Source: Bacteroidota bacterium
Lineage (GTDB): Bacteria > Bacteroidota > Bacteroidia > Cytophagales > Cyclobacteriaceae
Assembly (NCBI GenBank): GCA_016191555.1
Contig: JACPVX010000073.1
Coordinates: 1-64,000 of the forward strand
Direction of reading: 5' to 3'
DNA: 64,000 bases
The notes under the pieces were generated by a model, which was not told the DNA's origin, made no database searches, and saw only the letters and a program-made list of their open reading frames with translations. Made by a program: the position numbers and the translations under genes. Below are positions 49,926 through 58,110 of the stretch, in pieces; the stretch's first letter is position 1, and every line of letters starts with the position of its first letter.

Positions 49926-51239
49926 ATGAAGGGCTTACAAACAATCATCGGGTTAGCTACGGCTATTGTGTGTGGAGTAGTGATGCACACACAGGCTCAA
50001 AGCCCCAAAGGCAAATATGTAAATGTGGCCTTAACCAATGCTACTATTGAAACAGTAACGAAAGGAACCATTCAGAATGGAACGGTCGTCATCACTGATG
50101 GGAAGATTTCAGCTGTTGGCACAAATGTTTCCATCCCGGCAGGTACAGAAATCATTGACTGTAAAGGAAAGTTTATCTATCCGGGAATGATCGATGCAGG
50201 AACTAACCTCGGCTTGAATGAGATCAGCGCAGTAGCGCGCACCACCGACTTCAATGAAATCGGTGAGGTGATTCCGCAAATGAAAGCGCTCACAGCGGTC
50301 AACCCAAATGCCAGTGCGATTCCTGTCACACGTGTGAGTGGCGTTACAACCGCATTAACAATTCCAACAGGAGGTATGCTTTCCGGAACGGCTGCCCTAA
50401 TCAACCTACACGGTTATACACCCGATCAAATGTATGCTGGCTTTGAAGGAATTGTTTTAAATTTTCCTAACACAGGCCGCAGAGGTTTCTTCGATCGGAG
50501 AACGGATGACGACATTAAGAAGGCATCTGAAAAAGCATTAGCTAGTTTGAATGATGTGTGGGACAAAGCTACTCAGTACCATAAACTGGATTCAGCTACA
50601 AAAAGTAAAGCCGGATATTATCCGGAATTGCAGGCACTCGTTCCCGTGATTCGTGGAGAACAAACTTTATTAGTAGAAGCTAACACGTCCAAAGATATTC
50701 AAGCTGCTCTTAAGTGGGTAAAGGAGAAGAAAGTGAAGAAAGTAATTTTAACAGGAGTAGCTGAGGGCTGGCGCGTAGCAGATGAAATTGCAAAAGCAGG
50801 AATTCCGGTAATAACAGGTGGTGTTTTGGAATTACCTACACGTGATTATGATCGATATGACAAAGCTTACGCGAATGCCGGGTTACTAAAAAAGGCTGGT
50901 GTAAAGGTCGCAATCAAATCAGAAAGCGGTAACAACAACTACCGCAACTTGCCCTATCACGCAGGATTTGCAGTGGCTTATGGCATGAATAGAGAAGATG
51001 CTTTAAAAGCAATCACGATTGTTCCGGCCGAGCTTTTTGGTGTTGCTGAAAAGCTCGGATCCATTGAAGTAGGGAAGAGTGCCACTCTTTTCATTTGCAC
51101 AGGTGATCCATTCGAAACCAAAACCAATGTGTCCCATGTATTTATTGACGGATGGCAAATGCCGATGGTAAGCCGCCAAACAGAATTGTATGATGAGTTT
51201 TTAAAACGCGATCCTGGAGTGAGCAAAACGAAAAAGTAA
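49926..51239 (+). CDS. Amidohydrolase-fold protein lacking the HxH metal motif
   Basis: Likely start MKGLQTIIG at 49926; FIYPGMIDAGTNLGLNEI replaces DAHSH; C-terminal amidohydrolase end (KLGSIEVGKSATLFICTGDPFE). Confidence 0.88.
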   Translation: MKGLQTIIGLATAIVCGVVMHTQAQSPKGKYVNVALTNATIETVTKGTIQNGTVVITDGKISAVGTNVSIPAGTEIIDCKGKFIYPGMIDAGTNLGLNEISAVARTTDFNEIGEVIPQMKALTAVNPNASAIPVTRVSGVTTALTIPTGGMLSGTAALINLHGYTPDQMYAGFEGIVLNFPNTGRRGFFDRRTDDDIKKASEKALASLNDVWDKATQYHKLDSATKSKAGYYPELQALVPVIRGEQTLLVEANTSKDIQAALKWVKEKKVKKVILTGVAEGWRVADEIAKAGIPVITGGVLELPTRDYDRYDKAYANAGLLKKAGVKVAIKSESGNNNYRNLPYHAGFAVAYGMNREDALKAITIVPAELFGVAEKLGSIEVGKSATLFICTGDPFETKTNVSHVFIDGWQMPMVSRQTELYDEFLKRDPGVSKTKK

Positions 51240-51265
51240 CAAATTCGAAACTTGAGAATTACAGG

Positions 51266-51296
51266 CAGCCGCTTGAAAGAGCGGCTGTTTTTATTT
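51266..51296. terminator. Intrinsic terminator between convergent genes
   Basis: CAGCCGCT-TGAAAG-AGCGGCTG followed by TTTTTATTT. Confidence 0.85.
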
Positions 51297-52091
51297 ATGA
51301 ACTTGGAAGTTACGTTGTCGCATGGCCTCATAAACGACCACCGCAGCAGCATTCGAAACATTCATGCTATCAATTTTGCCGAGCATGGGAATGATAATAT
51401 TGGCAGAAGAATTTTTCACCCATATATCGGAGAGTCCGGTGGCTTCTGTCCCCATTACAATAGCCGATGCTTTTGTAAAATCGGTTTGATGATACGGCTT
51501 CGAGGCTTTCAGATACGTGCAGTATATAGAGATGTCATTCTTTTTGAGCCAGGCAATCGTTTCGTCAGATGAAGCCGCTGCCAGTTGATTGGTAAAAACG
51601 CAACCAACGCTGGATCGGATGACATTCGGATTATAGAAATCAGTTTGTGGATCGCAGATGATAACCGCATCCACATGGGCAGCATCGGCTGTGCGTAAAA
51701 CGGCCCCAAGGTTTCCGGGCTTTTCAACACCTTCTAAAATAAGTATAAGAGGATTTTTACTTAAGCGGATACCATCCAGCCGATGAGTCTTTTGCTCGGC
51801 TACTGCCAGCAACCCTCCGGTGCTTTCACGCATCGCAATTTTTTCAAAAACTTCTTTAGAGACTGGAATCAAAAGTTTGTCTTCGAGAGGGAGAGTGGCG
51901 AGTTCACTTTCGGTTACAATCTCATCGCAAAAAAACAGGTTGCCAATTTTGTATCCAGCCTCTAGTGCCAAGGCAATTTCGCGCTGGCCTTCGATAATAA
52001 ACAGTTGTTGTTTTCTGCGTTCACGCGGTTTCTCCAGAGCCATCAGGCTCTTTACCTTAGGGTTTTGCGTGCTGGTAATTTTAAAATGCAT
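51291..52091 (-). CDS. TrmH/SpoU family RNA 2'-O-methyltransferase
   Basis: 266 aa; STQNPKVKSLMALEKPRERRKQQLFIIEGQREI, ILEGVEKPGNLGAVLRTADAA, VMGTEATGLSDIW. Confidence 0.95.
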   Translation of the reverse strand: MHFKITSTQNPKVKSLMALEKPRERRKQQLFIIEGQREIALALEAGYKIGNLFFCDEIVTESELATLPLEDKLLIPVSKEVFEKIAMRESTGGLLAVAEQKTHRLDGIRLSKNPLILILEGVEKPGNLGAVLRTADAAHVDAVIICDPQTDFYNPNVIRSSVGCVFTNQLAAASSDETIAWLKKNDISIYCTYLKASKPYHQTDFTKASAIVMGTEATGLSDIWVKNSSANIIIPMLGKIDSMNVSNAAAVVVYEAMRQRNFQVHK

Positions 52092-52228
52092 AGACTCAAA
52101 AGTAAGGATTCGATGCCGTAATTTATAGAGCTGCTCGTTTCACCCTAAAAGTGAGTATTTGGCGGCTGCATAAGAAAGGCTGGCGTTTTGAATATTGGAC
52201 TATCTTTGCAACTTCAAATAAAGAACTG

Positions 52229-53125
52229 ATGAAGCTATTGAGCCCCACCTCCTGGACAGAATATGAATTACTAGATTCAGGTGATTTTGAAAAGCTAGAA
52301 CGTTTTGGGAAGTATATTCTAATTCGCCCTGAACCCCAGGCCATCTGGGAGAGATCACTAAGTCAACAAGAATGGCTCCAGTTATCACATGCTCACTTTA
52401 CGCGCGAACAGAAAGACAACTTTCGATTTGGAGAAGAGATTAAGGGAGGTTGGAAAAAATACAAGACGATGCCCGATAGCTGGGATATCAATTATCAATA
52501 TGGAAAGCTGAAATTGAAGTTACGTCTCGCATTGACAAATTTTGGGCACGTTGGGATGTTTCCAGAGCAAGGTCAGAATTGGAATTTTATTTACGATACC
52601 GTCACTTCATGGAATATTCAGGATGCACGAGTTTTAAACCTCTTCGCATATACTGGTGCAGCTTCGGTAGTGGCCAAAGCAGCAGGAGCGGATGTAACCC
52701 ATGTTGATGCCTCCCGACCTGGTTTAAACTGGGCAAATCAAAATATGCAAGCCAACCAGCTCAACGATATTCGTTGGGTGCATGAAGACGCCCTCAAGTT
52801 TGTGAAGCGTGAAGCCAAACGGGGAAAGAAATACAATGGAATCATTATGGATCCTCCACCTTACGGGCGCGGTCCAGAAGGGGAAAAGTGGACATTGGAA
52901 GAAAAATTAAGTGAATTACTTTCATTGAGTAGTCAGCTATTGGAAGACAAACATTCTTTTTTAATCTTATCCATGTATGCTGTTGGATTTTCGCCATTGG
53001 TTGGATTAAATGTTGCTAGGACTTACTTTAAAAATATTGAGCCTGAGTTTGGCGAATTCTTTTTACCCGGTAAAGAGGGCAAAGATTTGCCGATGGGTAC
53101 TTTTTTAAGATTTGCTTCTAGATAA
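52229..53125 (+). CDS. Class I SAM-dependent methyltransferase (RlmI-like)
   Basis: Likely start ATG 52229 (MKLLSPTSWTEYELLDSGDFEKLERFG); LNLFAYTGAASVVAKAAGADVTHVDAS, GIIMDPPPYGRG. Confidence 0.92.
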   Translation: MKLLSPTSWTEYELLDSGDFEKLERFGKYILIRPEPQAIWERSLSQQEWLQLSHAHFTREQKDNFRFGEEIKGGWKKYKTMPDSWDINYQYGKLKLKLRLALTNFGHVGMFPEQGQNWNFIYDTVTSWNIQDARVLNLFAYTGAASVVAKAAGADVTHVDASRPGLNWANQNMQANQLNDIRWVHEDALKFVKREAKRGKKYNGIIMDPPPYGRGPEGEKWTLEEKLSELLSLSSQLLEDKHSFLILSMYAVGFSPLVGLNVARTYFKNIEPEFGEFFLPGKEGKDLPMGTFLRFASR

Positions 53126-53259
53126 TTCAAACAGTCAGCCCATATTTTCTTCGAAGGAATAAGCGCAATTTATTTTTGAAATACTCTGACTAGCATCTTT
53201 CATAGGCTAATCCAGGCATAAGAAAATCAAATCTCAGCGGCCTGCAAATACCTCAGTTT

Positions 53260-53299
53260 ACTAACGAAAAAACGAAAAAATTAACGATATATCGTTAGT
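53260..53299. promoter_or_regulatory. Putative activator site cluster upstream of the sigma-54 promoter (contains a perfect 16-bp palindrome)
   Basis: ACTAACG...AACGAAAAAATTAACGATATATCGTTAGT; TAACGATATATCGTTA at 53282-53297 is a perfect palindrome. Confidence 0.5.
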
Positions 53300-53346
53300 C
53301 CTAAAAACCCGACCTCGTTTCCAGCTCAATTTCGCAGATTTTCGAT

Positions 53347-53362
53347 TGGTATGACTTTTGCC
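53347..53362 (+). promoter_or_regulatory. Sigma-54 (-24/-12) promoter
   Basis: TTGGTATGACTTTTGCC: GG at 53348-53349, exactly 10 nt, GC at 53360-53361. Confidence 0.7.
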
Positions 53363-53394
53363 TAGAGAATTTGTACAAAGCTGAAATAAATTCA

Positions 53395-53517
53395 ATGGTT
53401 TTACGAATAGCGGTCTTATCCATAATATTTCTACCTACAGTGATAATAGTTGTTGTTGATGTAATGAGTAGCGTTAAGAAAAGTGAATTGGATAAGATGA
53501 AATATTCTAACAAGTAA
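53395..53517 (+). CDS. Possible 40-aa single-TM microprotein
   Basis: MVLRIAVLSIIFLPTVIIVVVDVMSSVKKSELDKMKYSNK*, between a sigma-54 promoter and an intrinsic terminator; could instead be a non-coding transcript. Confidence 0.35.
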   Translation: MVLRIAVLSIIFLPTVIIVVVDVMSSVKKSELDKMKYSNK

Positions 53518-53578
53518 TCTACCTGCCATGGTAGTAAAAGTGCTCAACGAGGTTTTGGGGAAGACTAATGTTGAGCAA

Positions 53579-53605
53579 GCCCTCCGAAAGGAGGGCTTTT
53601 TTTTT
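53579..53605 (+). terminator. Intrinsic terminator
   Basis: Perfect 7-bp stem GCCCTCC-GAAA-GGAGGGC followed by nine T. Confidence 0.9.
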
Positions 53606-53648
53606 ATTGATGCCCCAGAAGAAGCTTAAAACCTCCCCAAAACTTACT

Positions 53649-53686
53649 TTTTCGTTAAATAAAAACAGTCATTTCGTTTTTAGAAA
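53649..53686. promoter_or_regulatory. Composite two-box CGTT element
   Basis: TTTTCGTTAAATAAAAACAGTCATTTCGTTTTTAGAAACGA; CGTT at 53653 and 53675 (22 bp apart). Confidence 0.5.
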
Positions 53687-53760
53687 CGAATTATGGGAAA
53701 AAATAGAAGCTGGAAAGACAGAAAAGTTGATAATTAGCTCAATTTCGATGGTTTAAAAAC

Positions 53761-53776
53761 TGGCCTTTAATTTGAT
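53761..53776 (+). promoter_or_regulatory. Degenerate sigma-54-like promoter upstream of glycosyltransferase
   Basis: CTGGCCTTTAATTTGATA: GG-N10-GA; -12 GC not conserved and the start codon is very close. Confidence 0.3.
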
Positions 53777-53787
53777 AACGTCTGCGT

Positions 53788-54954
53788 ATGAAAATAGCAA
53801 TTGTTATCAATACAACTTGGAACATCTTTAATTTCCGAATGGGATTATTAGAAGCGCTTCAAAGTGATGGTCATGAAATTCACGCGATTTCACCTGCAGA
53901 TGAATATGTAACTCATTTAGTCGATACAGGGATTATCCACCACCATGTGTCGATCAGTGCACATGGAAGCAATCCAATTAAAGATTGTGCACTATTAATG
54001 GATCTAATGCGTCTCTATATCAAAATCAAACCCGATGTGATTCTTCACTATACCATAAAGCCCAACATCTATGGTTCATTGGCGGCTGCAATATTAAAAA
54101 TACCTGTTGTCAATAACGTATCTGGTCTGGGCTCTGCATTTCATCGCAAAACGATCACATATTACATGGTTCAACTGCTCTATAAACTTGCTTTTATAAA
54201 TGCTGACAAGATTTTCTTTCAAAACAACGAAGACAGAAATTTCTTTGTCCAGAAGAAATTAGTTCGAAGTGCAAAAACTGACCTCCTGCCCGGTTCTGGA
54301 ATCAATTTGCGTAAATTTCATCCGGTTCATTATCAGAAAGGATCTCCATTTGTTTTTTTAATGGTTGCCAGACTTATTTCGGATAAAGGCATTTTTGAAT
54401 ATGTAGAGGCAATACGGCATTTAAGAAGCAAAGGATACCAAGCTAAATTTCAGTTGCTGGGTGCTTTTGATGCTAAGCCGGACCGTGCAGTGAAACCAGA
54501 AATGATAGATGCTTGGGAAAAAGAAGGTTTGTTAGAATATTTAGGCGTCACAGATCATGTGCAGGAAATCATGTCCCAATCGCATTGTGTCGTGCTACCT
54601 TCCTATCGGGAAGGAACTCCACGAGTGCTGCTAGAAGCAGGTAGCCTATGCAAACCAATCGTTGCAACGGACGTTGCCGGTTGCCATCATGTGGTGAAAG
54701 ATGGGTGCAATGGATTTTTATGCAAACCAATGGATTCCATTGACCTAGCAAACAAAATGCAACTTATTTTAGAGTCTCCGGAAGAACAACTTCGAAAAAT
54801 GGGTGAAAATGGTCGCCAATTAATAGAAACTACATTTGATGAAAATAGAGTAATTGATAAATATCGTCAAGCGATATTTCAATTTGACATCCCTCTACCT
54901 TTCAGTCTCCAGAAACGAGTGCAAAGCTTAACTGATACGATTACTGTTGGGTAG
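53788..54954 (+). CDS. Glycosyltransferase family 4/1
   Basis: 388 aa; MKIAIVINTTWNIFNFRMGLLEALQSDGHEIHAISP, VARLISDKGIFEYVEA, VLPSYREGTPRVLLEAGSLCKPIVATDVAGC. Confidence 0.95.
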   Translation: MKIAIVINTTWNIFNFRMGLLEALQSDGHEIHAISPADEYVTHLVDTGIIHHHVSISAHGSNPIKDCALLMDLMRLYIKIKPDVILHYTIKPNIYGSLAAAILKIPVVNNVSGLGSAFHRKTITYYMVQLLYKLAFINADKIFFQNNEDRNFFVQKKLVRSAKTDLLPGSGINLRKFHPVHYQKGSPFVFLMVARLISDKGIFEYVEAIRHLRSKGYQAKFQLLGAFDAKPDRAVKPEMIDAWEKEGLLEYLGVTDHVQEIMSQSHCVVLPSYREGTPRVLLEAGSLCKPIVATDVAGCHHVVKDGCNGFLCKPMDSIDLANKMQLILESPEEQLRKMGENGRQLIETTFDENRVIDKYRQAIFQFDIPLPFSLQKRVQSLTDTITVG

Positions 54955-55006
54955 GTCGGCTGTTTAGAAGTAGAATTTTAAATTTCCGATAGCTTAACCA
55001 CCGGAT

Positions 55007-55372
55007 TCAGGGCTTCAAGAATTTAGCTATTTGTAATTCCAATCGATTAAAGCCGATCGTTACCAATCCTCTATTGGTATTTTCAAATCGTATATAGCAT
55101 ATTTCAGTTTTGGTACTTCTCCAGGTTATGTAGCTTCCATGTATTTCCTGCGTGAACAGTATTTCTCGTTTACTATTTAATAACGTAAACCTGCCTGAAT
55201 GCATATTTTTTAAGTCAAGGCAATAGTTGGTCCCTTTAGTCAAAGGATAGGAGACTTCAGTACCGCCTTCGCGAATAGTCCATTCTTTGAGAGGATAGAA
55301 CCATAAGGGTGCACTTTGTGCATGGCTAACGAGAGATAAAAATAGAGATGCGATGAATAGGATATTCTTCAT
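55007..55372 (-). CDS. Secreted hypothetical protein
   Basis: 121 aa with signal peptide MKNILFIASLFLSLVSHAQS. Confidence 0.6.
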   Translation of the reverse strand: MKNILFIASLFLSLVSHAQSAPLWFYPLKEWTIREGGTEVSYPLTKGTNYCLDLKNMHSGRFTLLNSKREILFTQEIHGSYITWRSTKTEICYIRFENTNRGLVTIGFNRLELQIAKFLKP

Positions 55373-55441
55373 TGATTAAATGATTAACAGGTGCCACAAA
55401 ATATTTCAGTCAAAAAGCAAACCAAGGACTTCTCTCTGTTG

Positions 55442-55627
55442 CTAGAATCGAAAAGGTGGGCTAAATGTTTTGCGGCCATATTTTTTTTGTTTCTTCTCGC
55501 CATACGTAGTGAGCTTTTTGCCCGCTCCATAAGTAGGACAGACTGTATAGACTGTTGTGCTGCATGATGTGATTAGGAGAGCTAATCCGATGATTAAATA
55601 CTTTCCTGTGTGATTGAAATTTTTCAT
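55442..55627 (-). CDS. Small lipoprotein
   Basis: 61 aa; lipobox GLALLITSCSTTVYTVCP. Confidence 0.6.
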   Translation of the reverse strand: MKNFNHTGKYLIIGLALLITSCSTTVYTVCPTYGAGKKLTTYGEKKQKKYGRKTFSPPFRF

Positions 55628-55657
55628 AATGAATTTTGTTTTTTGCTCAATCCTCTA

Positions 55658-55675
55658 TTCAAATTGCGAGCCAAA
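55658..55675 (-). promoter_or_regulatory. Degenerate sigma-54-like promoter for the small lipoprotein
   Basis: Reverse strand TTTTTGGCTCGCAATTTGAAT: GG-N10-GA; a CGTT-containing AT-rich box lies ~75 bp upstream (55740-55760). Confidence 0.3.
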
Positions 55676-55950
55676 AACAAAAACCCTTTAATTCAATTGG
55701 AAAGCGTGTTTTTGATCTTTTTCCATTTATAAAAAACTGGTTTTTCGTTTTATATAAACAAAAAAATGTTTGCTAAAAGCGAAAATGGGTTATCTCAACC
55801 TTGGTGAAGTAAGCAGATACGGTAGTGAATCAGAATCTTTGAGATCATTCTACTTTTTATTTTTTCCAACATCGAAAATTGATTTTCATTTTAGCTCTAG
55901 CGTGCTATAAAACTCACCTAGTGGGTATACTTAGAGGCTCGAAAATGAGC

Positions 55951-55998
55951 TTTTTTCGTTTTTAGAAAACAGTGATTTCGTTATATATCGTAAAAACC
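55951..55998. promoter_or_regulatory. Composite two-box CGTT element
   Basis: TTTTTTCGTTTTTAGAAAACAGTGATTTCGTTATATATCGTAAAAACC; CGTT at 55957 and 55979. Confidence 0.55.
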
Positions 55999-56053
55999 AC
56001 TTTTTCGATTTGCTGAAAATGGCGTTTTTAGCTCAAAAACAGCGTTTTCGAGT

Positions 56054-56071
56054 TTGGCATAATGCTTGGTA
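56054..56071 (+). promoter_or_regulatory. Near-consensus sigma-54-like promoter
   Basis: TTTGGCATAATGCTTGGTA: TGGCA...TTG with GG-N10-GG (C to G at -12). Confidence 0.4.
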
Positions 56072-56112
56072 TGCACCACACGTCTTCAAACATTTTTTGA
56101 AGGCAAATATTT

Positions 56113-57183
56113 ATGCCAACTACAATAAAAAAGTTTCGATTCATTTTAGTGCTGGTCATCGTAGGCTTCTTTGTGGAAGATGCCTTTGCCCAATTTAAAG
56201 GTGCTCGCAAAATTAAAAGGTATAATTTGGTTTACAAGAAGAAGCGTAAGCGGCTAGTACGTGAAAATACATACACGGCCGTTGGCTTGTCAATGAATGC
56301 CTTAAACTATTATGGAGACTTAGCCCCTCTCCCCACCAGACTTAGCACCGATATTGGATTCACTCACCCTGGTTTTGGTCTTACATTTGTTCATCGTTAT
56401 GGCCCCAGATATACTTTTTTGGCTGAATTTTTAGTAGGTCAATTAGAAGGGTCAGATGCACAGTCGGCTGATATGAATACATCTGATGGAAAATATCGAA
56501 AGCAACGAAACGCATCCTTCAGAAATCCGATTCAAGAAATCACCGCGGTTGCCATTTTTGACTTGTTTCCTAATAAGGGTAATTATTTACATCGGGTGAA
56601 TTGGACTCCATATGTTTTTGCAGGAGTCACTCTATTTAAACATAACCCGCAAGCCCAAGCTCCGGCAACTTACTTGGATGGAACACCAAATCCACAAGCC
56701 GGTCAATGGATAGACTTACAACCGCTGGGTACGGAAGGTCAGTATTCAACTCTTTTACCAACGGACGCGAATTATGGAATTAAGCCGTATAACCTAATGC
56801 AAGTGGCAATTCCATTTGGTGTCGGAGCACGCATTCGCATTGGTGAGTACGTTGATGTGTGGGCTGACATGAGTATGCGATTCACGTTTACAGATTATTT
56901 AGATGACGTGAGTAGAAATTATGTTGATCTTAACCGAATCAAAGACCCGCTGACACAAGCCTTCTCATACAGATCCAATGAAATTCCAAATGTCGGTTTG
57001 CCAACAATAAGTCAAAATATAAATGTCAACGGTGAGATCAAACCTATATCACTAGTGAACGGTTATGGCAGCGAGTACAAGACAAATATTCGTGGCAATT
57101 CAAAGCAAAATGACATTTACACAGTAGCGTCCATTAAAGTAACCTACATCATTACCAGGCTTGGTAAAGCAAAACATAGATAA
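56113..57183 (+). CDS. Outer-membrane beta-barrel protein (DUF6089-like)
   Basis: 356 aa; signal peptide; NTYTAVGLSMNALNYYGDLAPLPTRLSTDIGFTHPGFGLTFVHRYGPRYTFLAEFLVGQLEGSD. Confidence 0.65.
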   Translation: MPTTIKKFRFILVLVIVGFFVEDAFAQFKGARKIKRYNLVYKKKRKRLVRENTYTAVGLSMNALNYYGDLAPLPTRLSTDIGFTHPGFGLTFVHRYGPRYTFLAEFLVGQLEGSDAQSADMNTSDGKYRKQRNASFRNPIQEITAVAIFDLFPNKGNYLHRVNWTPYVFAGVTLFKHNPQAQAPATYLDGTPNPQAGQWIDLQPLGTEGQYSTLLPTDANYGIKPYNLMQVAIPFGVGARIRIGEYVDVWADMSMRFTFTDYLDDVSRNYVDLNRIKDPLTQAFSYRSNEIPNVGLPTISQNINVNGEIKPISLVNGYGSEYKTNIRGNSKQNDIYTVASIKVTYIITRLGKAKHR

Positions 57184-57211
57184 CTATTACCATAATTTAA
57201 AATAAAATAAA

Positions 57212-57643
57212 ATGAACGAAGAAACTAAATTGCCAATCGTCATGGTGCTAGACCAGGACGAGATATTCCATTTCATTGTCACGAAGGTTCTCAACCGAGA
57301 CGGCATCAACTGTAATGTGATAAATTATAATAGCATCACTTCGGCAGTTTCTTATTTGCTGGAGAATGCGGAAAGCGAGGCTGAATTACCTGATTTGATT
57401 TTATTGGAGTTATATTTTCATTCAGATCAGGATGGATGGGTGTTTATTGAGTTGTTTGAAAAGATTAAGCAACGCCTGATCAAGCAGCCGAAGGTCCTCA
57501 TTGTTTCGTATACTATGAAACATGCCGACATGACAAGGGTGAGTTCCCATCAAACTATCTTTGATTTTGTTTCTAAACCATTAGATACCGATAGTATTGA
57601 TTATATCCGTGATTTGCTCAAGCCAGCCAATGAAATGAATTAA
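57212..57643 (+). CDS. Degenerate response-regulator receiver domain protein
   Basis: 143 aa; IVMVLDQDEIFHFIV acidic pocket, PDLILLELYFHSDQDGW (Glu at phosphoacceptor position), FVSKPLD. Confidence 0.85.
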   Translation: MNEETKLPIVMVLDQDEIFHFIVTKVLNRDGINCNVINYNSITSAVSYLLENAESEAELPDLILLELYFHSDQDGWVFIELFEKIKQRLIKQPKVLIVSYTMKHADMTRVSSHQTIFDFVSKPLDTDSIDYIRDLLKPANEMN

Positions 57644-57940
57644 CCCTGGGAGTTTCATTTATTATTCTCCCCTTAACTGCTTAAATCAGCAGGCATAATC
57701 CGTTATTTTCTGAAGTTCACAAATTCTTTGTGCTCGGGAACTATTTTTTTTAAAGTTCCTGAATAGTTGATTGATCCCCTCTCGTAGCGACCGACTTGTA
57801 GTCTGTAAATACTCTGGGTCAATTCATCTCCTATCTATTTTCTGTATTCGTGCCTATCGTTCAAGTCTTTGCGCGCAACTTATTTTTTATGATGAGAACT
57901 CGAATCAAGAATTCCTATCCTATGGCCCACCTATAATTTG

Positions 57941-57984
57941 ATTTTTCGTTTTTAGGAAACAGTCATTTTCGTTAAATAAAAACA
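57941..57984. promoter_or_regulatory. Composite two-box CGTT element
   Basis: ATTTTTCGTTTTTAGGAAACAGTCATTTTCGTTAAATAAAAACA; CGTT at 57947 and 57970. Confidence 0.55.
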
Positions 57985-58064
57985 ATCAAGTTTTATTTCG
58001 TTACGCCTCTCGTTTCAAATCACGTTTTTCAACTGGATTTCGCACTTTTTTTGATTTGTAATTT

Positions 58065-58082
58065 TTGGTACAGGATTTGCCA
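58065..58082 (+). promoter_or_regulatory. Sigma-54 (-24/-12) promoter
   Basis: TTTTTGGTACAGGATTTGCCA: GG 58067-58068, N10, GC 58079-58080. Confidence 0.7.
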
Positions 58083-58110
58083 AGGCTTTTTGTAAAAAAA
58101 CATCAATACA

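Noticed and set aside
53301-53513. 70-aa minus ORF opposite the sigma-54 short transcript
   Set aside because: Runs across the promoter and has no domain or upstream signal; the + strand promoter-terminator architecture explains the region better.
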